Positions 18,516-27,252 of a DNA stretch of 64,000 nt are shown here, piece after piece. This DNA comes from an uncultured Bacilli bacterium (GTDB taxonomy: Bacteria; Bacillota_I; Bacilli_A; RF39; UBA660). The position numbers and the translations under genes are program-made. Where the stretch lies: the NCBI GenBank assembly GCA_910583745.1, contig CAJTZC010000004.1, positions 1 to 64,000 of the forward strand. The letters are read 5' to 3'. How positions within the stretch are numbered: position 1 is the first letter of the stretch; every line of letters begins with the position of its first letter. The notes beneath the pieces are model-generated. The model was not told where the DNA came from. It saw only the letters and a list, made by a program, of their open reading frames with translations, and ran no database searches.

Positions 18516-19451
18516 TTAATTTACAATTCGTACTGTGTAGCCTTTAGAGGATAACAAGTCCTTTATGCCACCCTCTCCTATCACATGTGCAAGTCCAACG
18601 GTACAGAAGATGGTATCGTGTTCTTTTAATGCCTTCTCGAGAGAGACTGTCATGTTTTTATTTCTGTCAGTAATCATTTTTTGATTGAATTCTTCGATAT
18701 ATTTTTCTTTATTGGAGTCTTCTACCTCTTCAAATAAAAGCTCTTCTAAGGACTCTATGTTTCCTTTTTTATACGCTTTATATAGTTCTTTCAATTCTTC
18801 TTTCGAGTCTTCGTAAGAGTCGATTGTCTGTTCTAAAAGATATATTTGTAAGTCTTTTGTAAAATTTTCTAAGATTTCAAATTGTATATCTGCCGATTCT
18901 AGTTCGATGATTTTTTTATCGTCTTCTTTTGCTTCTTTTAGAAAGTAATTGTCTATGCCCCATTCTCCATCTAAATCGATATCTATATCCTGTGAGACGG
19001 CATTTGAAATCATCATATACCAAATGACAGGTTTAAAACTGTCCATCATGAAGTTGTATAGTCCTGCTTCTTCTAATATTTCCTTGCCCTTCTCATAAGT
19101 TTCTTCGCTTATGTCTTCTTTAATCGTCTTTTGGTCTGTGTATATAAACTTTGCGAACGAATTGAGTAAGCTAGCATAATCGCTTTCTGCTTCTACGATA
19201 TCGAGTTCGACTGCAATGGCATCACTCTTTTCATAAGCATCGAGCACATAGTCTGGCAAAGGATACAGCGTTTCATCGGCTTCATGAATTGAACCAAATA
19301 GGTAAATTTTTTTATCTGTATCTTCTTTTGTCGCTTCGATTAAAAGAGGTGTATTCGTCTGTTTTGGTTCTAAATTCGGTTTTTCTTGTGTACAACCACT
19401 TATCAAGATGCTGAATAATAAAAGTAAGATAAAATGTGTGAACTTTTTCAT
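18516..19451 (-). CDS. TraB/GumN family lipoprotein
   Basis: A 311-residue protein with lipobox ISGC, Cys20. It has the Tiki/TraB motifs: YLFGSIHEAD near residue 50, AVELD near 78 and a C-terminal VGLAHVIGEGGI. This fold includes metal-dependent proteases of the erythromycin-esterase-like superfamily; the target is unknown. GGAAGGAGA precedes the ATG. It lies 16 bases after the NUDIX gene and belongs to that operon. Confidence 0.85.
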   Translation of the reverse strand: MKKFTHFILLLLFSILISGCTQEKPNLEPKQTNTPLLIEATKEDTDKKIYLFGSIHEADETLYPLPDYVLDAYEKSDAIAVELDIVEAESDYASLLNSFAKFIYTDQKTIKEDISEETYEKGKEILEEAGLYNFMMDSFKPVIWYMMISNAVSQDIDIDLDGEWGIDNYFLKEAKEDDKKIIELESADIQFEILENFTKDLQIYLLEQTIDSYEDSKEELKELYKAYKKGNIESLEELLFEEVEDSNKEKYIEEFNQKMITDRNKNMTVSLEKALKEHDTIFCTVGLAHVIGEGGIKDLLSSKGYTVRIVN

Positions 19452-19467
19452 ATGCGTCTCCTTCCGT

Positions 19468-19914
19468 CTACCATTGCCGTCTTCCTATCGATTTGATGTA
19501 TTCTTTTAAAGCCTCATCTTGCCATCTTTGTGACATTTTGCCTATATAGTCTTTAGGATTTATCCAGATTAAGGTGTGGTCTATTTCGACGGGGTCACAT
19601 AGTTTTTGATTCAACTTTGCCGTATGGATATAGGCTTCGACGTTTAAATATCCTTTTGCTTTGGATAGAAAATAGGAGCCGATTTCAGAAAGGGGTTCGA
19701 CTTCTTTTAGATTGTAACCTATCTCTTCTTTCACTTCTCTTTCGAGGGCTTCGAGTACGGTCTCCTCTTGTTCTATGCCACCGCCGAGCAGAAAGTATTC
19801 CCCTTTACAGGTAATAATCGCGATGAAGTCGTCTTCTTCTCTTTTTAAGAAAGCATAGGAACCAGGTCTTTTGGTATATTCTATATTTTCTTCCGGTTTA
19901 TCAATGTATTTCAT
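19468..19914 (-). CDS. NUDIX hydrolase
   Basis: A 148-residue NUDIX protein. The box reads GGGIEQEETVLEALEREVKE followed by EIGY, matching Gx5Ex7REUxEExGU, so it should cleave a nucleoside-diphosphate-linked compound with Mg2+. The start at MKYIDK has AGAGA six bases upstream and overlaps the end of the DUF5131 gene by 14 bases. Confidence 0.88.
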   Translation of the reverse strand: MKYIDKPEENIEYTKRPGSYAFLKREEDDFIAIITCKGEYFLLGGGIEQEETVLEALEREVKEEIGYNLKEVEPLSEIGSYFLSKAKGYLNVEAYIHTAKLNQKLCDPVEIDHTLIWINPKDYIGKMSQRWQDEALKEYIKSIGRRQW

Positions 19915-20662
19915 CGTCATTCTCTTTTCTATTCAAGTATTTCATTCCTTTTTTTGCTTGGCTGTACTCTTTGAAATGGTCTATTTTGTAGTGTCTATCT
20001 GCCATATAAAAGTTCGAGCCCGTCTGGTGGAAGTCAAAGGGGACTTCATATTTGTCGCATACTTTTTTTATGTTTTCAATCCATTCAAAGTGACACGGTC
20101 TTGCGTTTTTGTAAGACTCTCCACCGACTGAGACTAAATCGATTTTCATGTCCTCTAAATGGTGCGACAGTTCGACGTATTCTAAAATCGGCGCGACGAA
20201 GATGTATTTTCTTTTTGCCTTTATCTCTTTTAAAATGGGCAGTCGAAGGTCGGCTTTCTCTTGGTTTTCACAGGTGACTGCGATGATTACATTTTCATAG
20301 CCTTCGTCCCAATCCTCAGGAATGCAAGTTTCAAATCGTTCAATTCTCTTCGTGCAAATCAGAAAGTCCACGTCTTTGCGTTCTTTTATGATGTCCCAGG
20401 CTTCTTTTCGCCATTCGTCTGCCTCTTCGATAAAGAAGTCGGATGTGAAGCACGTCGCGACGGACGAATGAGGTGGTATCTTATAGTTCTTCTGTCTGTC
20501 TTTTTTTAAGGGCAAGTTGAAGTTGGTCTTCGATTTTGTGACTATGCTCGCGTCTTTTCCTCTTCGCGAATCGAGGTAATACACGAAGCAATTTAGACAT
20601 CCTGGGCTACACTTGTGGCAGCCGTGCCATGGGTTCCATTCTTTGCGGATTTGTGTGCTCAT
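19901..20662 (-). CDS. DUF5131 / phage Gp37-Gp68-like protein
   Basis: A 253-residue protein with the family opening WNPWHGC...SPGC..CF. Cysteines at 15, 18, 22 and 25 suggest an iron-sulfur or zinc site, and the remainder looks like a TIM-barrel of radical SAM type (FTSDFFIEEAD, LICTKRIERF, VSVGGES). The reaction is not established for this group. It is first in the operon with the NUDIX and TraB genes. Confidence 0.75.
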   Translation of the reverse strand: MSTQIRKEWNPWHGCHKCSPGCLNCFVYYLDSRRGKDASIVTKSKTNFNLPLKKDRQKNYKIPPHSSVATCFTSDFFIEEADEWRKEAWDIIKERKDVDFLICTKRIERFETCIPEDWDEGYENVIIAVTCENQEKADLRLPILKEIKAKRKYIFVAPILEYVELSHHLEDMKIDLVSVGGESYKNARPCHFEWIENIKKVCDKYEVPFDFHQTGSNFYMADRHYKIDHFKEYSQAKKGMKYLNRKENDDEIH

Positions 20663-20808
20663 ACGAATTTACAATTGCAGAGATTCCACTCTTTTTGGAA
20701 GTTCCATAGCCTTCTTACAGAATCGCTTTGATGCTCTGTCTTTCTATTGAAGATTTTCATATGTTTCACCAAGACTATTTTATCACTGTTGAAAAGTTTT
20801 TACAAATC

Positions 20809-21600
20809 TTAATGTGAAATTTTGGTGATAACCATATTTTTTTCGTTTTCATCTGGAACATCAGAGGGCACCAAATCTATTTGGAATCCTAATTCTTCAA
20901 ATTCTCTTCTTAAAAATTTATTCTCGTGCCAACAATAGTTTGCCTCGATGATACCAATTGGCAAAGTCGATAGGAAACCGTCGTACTTTTGTGGTGTCAT
21001 GTTTAACCAAGCATAAATGTTCGAGGCTAGGAGAAGGTCTGCTCCTTTTTTCTCTGTGGAAAATGGTAAATCGATTAAATTCTTATTATACATCTTTGGC
21101 AAGGAAGAATTTCTCAGTATTTGTTGTAATTTATAGTAGTTTGTTTCGTCTAAATAGGGAATGACTCTGCCTGTTTGTCTATTTACAACGGCATCAGTCA
21201 AAGCTGGGTATAAGAACTTTGGCGAACTCTTATCTCTCATAAGCATTTTTTTCAAATCTGTCAGTATCTCATATGGGAGATAAGGGATTACTTTGTTTAG
21301 AAGGTTCCAATCCGTCAAACGGGAGTCTAAAAACAGATGGAGAAATTCTTCGTAGGAGAGTATTTTTATCGCATGGAATTTTAAGGCAAAATAAGGCCAC
21401 GTCGAAGGATTATAATCGAACACTTCGACGTTTTTTGCCCCATATAATTTGCTCGCAAAGTATTGATCTCCACTTCCTAATACACAAAGAACATCTGCTC
21501 CATCGAAGTGATAGATGCTCTCAAAACTCGTCAGGTTCTCATTCGTAAATGCGTATATTTGTGTAGGGATATCTTTCGATAAAGAACTGTTCGAAGCCAT
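20809..21600 (-). CDS. SAM-dependent methyltransferase-like protein (paralogue of 13299-14297)
   Basis: A 263-residue protein with VLCVLGSGDQ near residue 35 and GAKNVEVFDYN near 53, corresponding to SAM-binding motifs I and II. It is shorter at the N-terminus than its paralogue. AAGGAGGG precedes the ATG by seven bases, and this site lies in a 5-bp CCCTC/GAGGG stem that could lower its own access to ribosomes. The 146 bases downstream (20663-20808) show no gene. Confidence 0.6.
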   Translation of the reverse strand: MASNSSLSKDIPTQIYAFTNENLTSFESIYHFDGADVLCVLGSGDQYFASKLYGAKNVEVFDYNPSTWPYFALKFHAIKILSYEEFLHLFLDSRLTDWNLLNKVIPYLPYEILTDLKKMLMRDKSSPKFLYPALTDAVVNRQTGRVIPYLDETNYYKLQQILRNSSLPKMYNKNLIDLPFSTEKKGADLLLASNIYAWLNMTPQKYDGFLSTLPIGIIEANYCWHENKFLRREFEELGFQIDLVPSDVPDENEKNMVITKISH

Positions 21601-21688
21601 AGAAAAGCCCTCCTTTGTAGAGGGTATTTTATCATGTTTTTTGATAAATTGAAATAAATTTGTTGAAAAGTTGCAAATTATCCACAGC

Positions 21689-23515
21689 TTATGCTTCGTT
21701 TTCTAAGAAGAACACTTCGTACCATTTCAAAAATGCGTATAGTGCCCACACTTTTTTGCAATTCACTGCTTTTCCGTCTCTTGCAGATTGTAAAAGCTTG
21801 ATAGCATATTTTTGGTCGAAAAACTCGCGGGCATAGTCTTTCTCGAAGGTATCTTCTATCTCTTTATAGAATTTGTCCTCTTTGAGCCAAATTTTTAATG
21901 GGACGGGGAAACCGAGTTTTTTCTTTTTGTAAGCTTCGTTTGGAATGACCGACTTTGCGGCGTCTCGTAATGCCACTTTGGTGTTCGTCTTGGTCACTTT
22001 TTTATCGACTGTGAGTTTTCTTGCGAGGTCGAAAACTTCTTTGTCGATGAAGGGAACGCGAACTTCCAATGAATTCGCCATGGACATTCTGTCTGCTTTG
22101 TGGAGAATGTCTTTTGCAAGCCAGAACTCTATATCGATGGATTGCATTTTAATTAGGTCGTTTTTCTCTTTCGTCCTGTCGAAGTTTGCTCTCGTGATTG
22201 CCTTATTGTCGTATTTGCTTTTGAATGACATCACTTTTTTGCACTCGCGGTCACTGAAAATGCGGTCGACACCGACGAAAGAATCTTCTAGACGGTATCC
22301 TCTTCTCACTAGGAAGTTTCTACCACGGAATTCTGGAGTAAATTCGAGAATTTTGGCGACCATATGTCTCAGTGCATAAGGAATTTTATTGTAAAAGCTT
22401 ACGTCGACTATCTCTCTATAAGTATTGTAACCACCGAAGAATTCGTCTGCTCCTTCTCCCGAGAGAGCGACTTTTACGTCTTTGCTCGCCAAGTTCGCCA
22501 CGAAGTACAATGAGATGGCAGAGGGGTCACTTATGGGCTCGTCCATGTAATACATTATCTTCGGTACGATTTCCAAATACTCTTCCATGGATATTTTTTT
22601 ACTGGTGTTGTTTATTCCCAATTTATCTGTAAGGTTTTTGGCATAGTCGATTTCACTGTATTGGTCTGTATCGTATCCAACAGTGTATGTTTTATCGGGG
22701 TTTGCAAGTGTAGCAATGTAAGAGGAGTCTATTCCACTCGAAAGGAAAGAACCCACTTCGACATCGCTTGTGAGGTGTCTCTCCACGGAATCCTGCATCA
22801 CTTTTTCTATTTTTTCTACGGCTTCATTGTAGGACATCTCTTGTTCGTCAAATTCAGGAACAAAATACTTATCTATTTCGATGATTCCATCTTTATATTC
22901 TAAGTAGGAACCGGCATCTAGACGATAGACTCCTTCAAAAAAGGTCTCTCGAGTTGGTGTAAAACTGAACGTCAGGAATGGTGCGAGCAAATCTCTATTT
23001 ATCTTTTTTTCAAATTTAGAATGCTCTAAAAAGGATTTAATCTCGGAAGAAAATAGAAAGACATCATCTTTTTGATAATAATAGAACGGTTTAATGCCGA
23101 AGAAATCGCGGGCACAGAAAAGTTTTTTTTCTTTTATGTCCCAAATGGCGAAGGAAAACATGCCTCTCAAATGGGTCGGCAAGTCTTTTCCCCATGCTTC
23201 GTATCCGTGTATCAACACTTCTGTATCACAGTTCGTTTTGAATGTGTGGCCGGCTTCTTCTAGCTCCTTTTGCAGGTCTTTGTAGTTATATATTTCTCCA
23301 TTGAAGACGATTACTAAGTTCTTGTCTTCGTTGTACATCGGTTGCGTACCGGATTCTAAATCTATGATTGAGAGTCTTCGATGTCCAAGAGCAATCTCTT
23401 TGTCGACATAATAGTTTTCTGCATCGGGTCCGCGATGAGCAATTCTATCTGCCATTTTCTTTATCGTCTTTTTTTTATCTTTTTCTTTAGAGATGAGACC
23501 AACTATTCCACACAT
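21689..23515 (-). CDS. asnB: Asparagine synthase (glutamine-hydrolysing)
   Basis: A 608-residue enzyme making asparagine from aspartate, ATP and glutamine. The glutaminase half begins MCGIVG, with the nucleophile Cys2 once Met is removed, and has RLSIIDL and FNGEIYN. The synthetase half has SSGIDSS, the PP-loop for ATP, near residue 260. I start at this methionine because Cys must be residue 2; AAGGA lies nine bases upstream. Two 16-base repeats at 23610-23644 lie before the gene. Confidence 0.95.
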   Translation of the reverse strand: MCGIVGLISKEKDKKKTIKKMADRIAHRGPDAENYYVDKEIALGHRRLSIIDLESGTQPMYNEDKNLVIVFNGEIYNYKDLQKELEEAGHTFKTNCDTEVLIHGYEAWGKDLPTHLRGMFSFAIWDIKEKKLFCARDFFGIKPFYYYQKDDVFLFSSEIKSFLEHSKFEKKINRDLLAPFLTFSFTPTRETFFEGVYRLDAGSYLEYKDGIIEIDKYFVPEFDEQEMSYNEAVEKIEKVMQDSVERHLTSDVEVGSFLSSGIDSSYIATLANPDKTYTVGYDTDQYSEIDYAKNLTDKLGINNTSKKISMEEYLEIVPKIMYYMDEPISDPSAISLYFVANLASKDVKVALSGEGADEFFGGYNTYREIVDVSFYNKIPYALRHMVAKILEFTPEFRGRNFLVRRGYRLEDSFVGVDRIFSDRECKKVMSFKSKYDNKAITRANFDRTKEKNDLIKMQSIDIEFWLAKDILHKADRMSMANSLEVRVPFIDKEVFDLARKLTVDKKVTKTNTKVALRDAAKSVIPNEAYKKKKLGFPVPLKIWLKEDKFYKEIEDTFEKDYAREFFDQKYAIKLLQSARDGKAVNCKKVWALYAFLKWYEVFFLENEA

Positions 23516-23609
23516 TAAAATCATTCCTTACTTCTATTTTTCGCTTTTTGCAAAAAACTATTCCATCTTTAGGCATTTCTTCATCTTTATTTCATCAAAA
23601 AAATCCAGC

Positions 23610-23644
23610 TTTATTTATCCGGACTATGTTTATTTATCCGGACT
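23610..23644. promoter_or_regulatory. Tandem 16-bp direct repeats before asnB
   Basis: AGTCCGGATAAATAAA on the minus strand occurs twice, 19 bases apart, between the candidate asnB promoter (23658-23686) and the start codon. This looks like an operator or roadblock site in the leader. The regulator is not known. Confidence 0.5.
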
Positions 23645-23657
23645 TTTTAATTATAAA

Positions 23658-23686
23658 ATTTTGCCTCAAAGCAGTCTTGTTGTCAA
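23658..23686 (-). promoter_or_regulatory. Candidate asnB promoter
   Basis: On the minus strand TTGACA (23681-23686), 17 bases, then CAAAAT (23658-23663). The -35 is consensus and the -10 matches at four positions. It is about 140 bases from the asnB start, leaving a long leader that holds the direct repeats. Confidence 0.45.
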
Positions 23687-23810
23687 GCTTTTTCTTCCCT
23701 ATTTGACAGTGCATTCTTGCTTTAAATTCTATTATAAATCATTTCTAAAGCGAGGTCTATTTTTTTTGTTTTTTTCGGTGTCAAATACTGTCAATGTGAG
23801 TGTTCCATCC

Positions 23811-23835
23811 AAAAAAAGCCGTTTCAATTCGGCTT
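23811..23835 (-). terminator. Terminator of the thioredoxin-like gene
   Basis: AAGCCG (23816-23821) pairs with CGGCTT (23830-23835). The minus strand then continues into seven T residues. It is nine bases past the stop codon of the gene at 23844. Confidence 0.75.
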
Positions 23836-23843
23836 ATCGTTTG

Positions 23844-24431
23844 TTATTTTGTTTTTTTGAATTTTATGAATACATATGCTCCTATGCTCACAATTACTAG
23901 CGGTATCAGCAATATTAAGAGTATGTTCTTCTTTTTCTCTTCAGGTTGTTTGCCCTTTTCTATTTCTTCGAAGACATCGTATCTTTCCTCTGGCGTTTGT
24001 GAATATACATCGTCTATGGCTAGTTTCATCTTTTCATCTGTGTCGTTTCTTTGAAATCCGTAGAAAGTACTCTCACCGATGACAATCAAAGGTACACCTG
24101 TCTTCGTAATTTCAAACCAGCTGGCCACTTTTTTATGGATGGTCGCATTGTAAGTGTTGTTTGAAACCTCGTAGGACCTCAACTTGATTTTGTCTTTGTA
24201 TTCGGGCAATATTTCATTAAGAAATTCTAAAGCATCGTGGCAATGTTCACAATAATCGGCCCAAAACATATAGATGACTACTTGTTCTTTGTTTTCCTTA
24301 TAGTCGTCGACACTCGGTTCAATCGAAGCAACTTCAAATGTCTCCAGTAAATCTCGCGCTTGAGAAGCGGCGTAGGTCATACATGGAGTAAACAGAATAC
24401 ACGCTATTAGCATTGCGATTATTTTTTTCAT
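23844..24431 (-). CDS. Membrane-anchored thioredoxin-like protein
   Basis: A 195-residue protein with a cleavable-looking signal peptide (to about residue 22), a thioredoxin-fold domain with CEHC at 61-64 in FWADYCEHC, a cis-Pro region GVPLIVIG near 103, and a C-terminal membrane segment followed by Lys-rich residues. It should act in thiol-disulfide exchange outside the membrane. GAGGA precedes the ATG at 24431; an earlier in-frame ATG has no site. Confidence 0.78.
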   Translation of the reverse strand: MKKIIAMLIACILFTPCMTYAASQARDLLETFEVASIEPSVDDYKENKEQVVIYMFWADYCEHCHDALEFLNEILPEYKDKIKLRSYEVSNNTYNATIHKKVASWFEITKTGVPLIVIGESTFYGFQRNDTDEKMKLAIDDVYSQTPEERYDVFEEIEKGKQPEEKKKNILLILLIPLVIVSIGAYVFIKFKKTK

Positions 24432-24515
24432 TATCTCATTCCTCAACTTTTCTCGTCTATCATAGCACAATACGAAGCAAAAGAAAATACTTTGCGAAGC
24501 GATTTCACTATTTTT

Positions 24516-25307
24516 TCACTTTATAGCTTTTTCTGCTGCGGGTCGCTCTTCGAATCTCGGTGAAGTTTCTATGTGAAATTTATCATTATAGTATGCGATA
24601 CAATCCCGCATTATGTGGATCTCGAGCTCCCATATAGCATCGAAATTGGATAGCAATTCGAAGAAGTCTACTTCTGATTCTAACAGAAACCGTACGAGGA
24701 GATAAGACAAGTCGTATCCTGAGTAACTGTTCTTTTCACCGTCTACGTATTCTCCAAATTTATTTCCGTGTCTTTTCAAAAAGGAGATGTCTGGGATGCA
24801 TTTCGATGGCGCGACGATGGCTTCTTTGTACCACTCTTCGAATCTAGAATCTTCTTTCTCTAAAAGACTTCGTTCTCTACTGAGGTTCTGGGCTAAACCT
24901 TCGTCGAGCCAAATTACCCTTTCGTAGAGGTCTTTCCTCCATTCCCTATAAACGATGTGAACGAATTCATGAATTATAGAACTTCTAAGATAATAAATAT
25001 TGCAATTTTGCACATCTTGTTCATAAGAAAAATTTATCGTTTTATCTATGAAGTTTCCCCTAGAGTAAGGGGCAGGATTGTAAAACTGTTTCGTATAGTT
25101 TATCAAGTCTTTTTGTTTATCGAAAAGATTTACATCGATTTTTTCAGAAAAATTCATTCTAAAGAATTCTAAAATTCTTCTTTTTTCATCACGAAGCAAC
25201 ATGAGCAAGGTTTCTGCATAAGGAAGCATGGAGTCGTTTCCATAGATAGCAAAGTCTTCGTTTTCTCTTATCGGCTGGGAGGGCAAGTATCTTTTCGGTA
25301 TTTCCAT
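24516..25307 (-). CDS. Gluzincin-type zinc metallopeptidase-like protein
   Basis: A 263-residue protein with HEFVH at residues 113-117 and WLDEGLAQ near 133-140, the two zinc motifs of gluzincin or peptidase MA-like proteins. It has no signal peptide. GAGG lies six bases before the ATG at 25307. A TTG 12 bases earlier would overlap the previous stop but lacks spacing. The substrate is unknown; it follows a small gene and a DUF4026-like gene in one run. Confidence 0.7.
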   Translation of the reverse strand: MEIPKRYLPSQPIRENEDFAIYGNDSMLPYAETLLMLLRDEKRRILEFFRMNFSEKIDVNLFDKQKDLINYTKQFYNPAPYSRGNFIDKTINFSYEQDVQNCNIYYLRSSIIHEFVHIVYREWRKDLYERVIWLDEGLAQNLSRERSLLEKEDSRFEEWYKEAIVAPSKCIPDISFLKRHGNKFGEYVDGEKNSYSGYDLSYLLVRFLLESEVDFFELLSNFDAIWELEIHIMRDCIAYYNDKFHIETSPRFEERPAAEKAIK

Positions 25308-25315
25308 TTTGTACC

Positions 25316-25582
25316 TCAAATTTCTATGAAATCGACTATTTTTTCCGTTTCTACTTCTACAATTTCAATTCTCGTCAAGTTTTTCTCCTGTTTTTTGAAA
25401 ATGTCTTTGGCAATCATTAAAACTTTTTCTGTCGAATCCATCGTTTTATCGTTCAATTTATCGAATTCGTCCCAATCCATAAGGCCATCGAAATCGTTGT
25501 AGAGCGCTTCTGGCTTGGTCGCTTTTCCTGCACTTTTTCTCGTCGTTCCATTCGAATAGTAAAACTTAAATGAGTAGAACAC
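25316..25582 (-). CDS. Small hypothetical protein with GTG start
   Basis: An 88-residue acidic protein of alpha/beta character and unknown family. The start codon is GTG, with AGGAG eight bases upstream. It sits 14 bases after the DUF4026-like gene and nine bases before the metallopeptidase gene, so the three are probably cotranscribed. Confidence 0.6.
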   Translation of the reverse strand: MFYSFKFYYSNGTTRKSAGKATKPEALYNDFDGLMDWDEFDKLNDKTMDSTEKVLMIAKDIFKKQEKNLTRIEIVEVETEKIVDFIEI

Positions 25583-25596
25583 TTGGCTTTCTCCTT

Positions 25597-26856
25597 TTAT
25601 TCTTCTACGAGGTAGATATTGCTAGGATTTACCGCAAAGTCCCTTGTATAGATTATCCAATCTGTCACGTCTTTGAGTTCAAACCATCTCTCATCTCCTG
25701 TATGTATGTCGTCGATGTCGTATGGTTCTTGTGTCAATTTGGCTCTAAACTTGTCGCCTTTGATTTCCATCAGCTCGAACCAAATGTGCTCAAAGCCATC
25801 GCTGTCTTTGAATGGAAGACCTATCTTGATTAAAATTTCGTTTTCTTTTTCTTTGAATAGTTTTTTGACTGTGTCGAATCTTTCCATCGCGAGCGCTTTC
25901 ATTCTTTCTGTCTCTTCATCACTGAAGAAGAATAGAGGATTGTCGCCCCAGAGATCGTCGTATATCGATATCTTGTTTAAAGTACCCGACTTTTCCTCTT
26001 CTTCACTCGTGTACAAGAAGACTACGCTCGTTTGAGAGTTGTGGCCATCTTGGCGGTCATCTAGATTTCCTAGAGATAATTTTTCGTATTCGAGAATTCC
26101 TTCCGTCCAAGACCTGCATGTCGCGACTATCGGATATCCCGTTACTAATCTGCCTATGTAAGCACTCTCTGTTCTCGGGTCAAAGGGCTCTGTTTTGTCT
26201 AAAAGGAACATCGCATACGTCGACAACAGATTGTAATGATTTTGACTGTTTTCCTTGGTCGAATCCAGTATCTCTAGTTCTGTCGTATGGCATCGACAAA
26301 GCCCATGAGTATGTAACCATACTTTTCCATCTTTTCCTTCGATAGCTTGTACGACGAACATATCTCGAGAACTCGGCAATACTTTCGATTGCGCTTGCAA
26401 AATGACCCATTTAGCTGGTAAAACTCTCTCCGCGCTTTCATCTAAAACGGCAAGCAAATCTGGTACCAATGCGACGGCGATTTTTAATTGCAAATGGTAT
26501 GCTTTTTTCACATCCTTTTTAAATTCCATGAAGATGGTCACAGAGCTTTTGGCTGACAATATCGCATCGATTTCTTCTTCTTTGAAAAGAAAATTTTTAT
26601 TCAAGTAGTAGCCTGGAACAGAAACAGGTCCTGGAAATATTCCCACTTCGTAGTCTTCATCTTCGTATTCTAATTTAACTGTGAGGAATCCTTCTGTACT
26701 AAAGTTCGTATCTTTCACTTTTACGTTTTCTATCTTCGATATTCTTTCGATATCCTGCTTCGTCAATTTATATTCTTCATTTTTAGGTATGGCGAGCATA
26801 TACGATTTTTCTTCCCAATATCCTAAAGGAGCCTCTATCAGTTTTCTTTTTTTCAT
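25597..26856 (-). CDS. DUF4026/DUF2314-like protein
   Basis: A 419-residue protein. The N-terminal two thirds resemble DUF4026 (VPGYYLNKNFLF, LPAKWVIL, WLHTHGLCRC). The last 90 residues (FEHIWFELMEIKGDKF, AKLTQEPYD, VTDWIIYT) resemble a DUF2314-type domain. Function is not known for either. It is first in a run with two small downstream genes. Confidence 0.6.
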   Translation of the reverse strand: MKKRKLIEAPLGYWEEKSYMLAIPKNEEYKLTKQDIERISKIENVKVKDTNFSTEGFLTVKLEYEDEDYEVGIFPGPVSVPGYYLNKNFLFKEEEIDAILSAKSSVTIFMEFKKDVKKAYHLQLKIAVALVPDLLAVLDESAERVLPAKWVILQAQSKVLPSSRDMFVVQAIEGKDGKVWLHTHGLCRCHTTELEILDSTKENSQNHYNLLSTYAMFLLDKTEPFDPRTESAYIGRLVTGYPIVATCRSWTEGILEYEKLSLGNLDDRQDGHNSQTSVVFLYTSEEEEKSGTLNKISIYDDLWGDNPLFFFSDEETERMKALAMERFDTVKKLFKEKENEILIKIGLPFKDSDGFEHIWFELMEIKGDKFRAKLTQEPYDIDDIHTGDERWFELKDVTDWIIYTRDFAVNPSNIYLVEE

Positions 26857-26941
26857 AATACACCTCTTAGTTACATTATAACTAAAAATTGGCTATTTTT
26901 AAAGATTAAAGTTTGTAAAATTTTATGAGGTCATAAGAAAA

Positions 26942-26963
26942 AAGTAAATCTTGTGATTCACTT
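26942..26963 (-). terminator. Terminator downstream of the surface protein locus
   Basis: AAGTAAATC (26942-26950) pairs with GATTCACTT (26955-26963), nine pairs with one G-T. Minus-strand T residues follow. It lies just after the TAA of the gene fragment at 26971. Confidence 0.6.
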
Positions 26964-26970
26964 TTTTGCA

Positions 26971-27252
26971 TTATCTGAGTTCTGGATATCCTTTTGTACT
27001 CATTGTTTCGAGGTTCCAAATGGTTTCGTCAAAGTGCAATGTATCTCGATAGACATCTATCTCACGTGTCTCACTCTCTGTGGCCACTTTTAATTTTGCA
27101 GATGTCTCATCTGTTACACTGCTGAACCCTGTCGAAACGACATATTCGTAGCGGTTTTCAATTGTCGAAAGGATTATCGATGCGTTTGCTCCGACAGCTT
27201 TGTAAGGTATCTTTTCAACACCATCGACCGTCGATAGAGATTTAAAAGTCTC
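26971..27252 (-). pseudogene. Surface-protein C-terminal fragment, in frame after the stop of the large surface protein
   Basis: Directly after the TAA at 27253 the same frame stays open for 93 codons and ends at a TAA at 26971. The sequence is clearly coding-like. Its end, with LHFDETIWNLETMSTKG and YPELR, matches the usual closing motif of GLUG-type or LRR-type modules of large Bacillota surface proteins (FxxDxWN....G.YPxL). It has no start codon or ribosome binding site of its own. It is probably the tail of an older surface protein. Confidence 0.6.
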
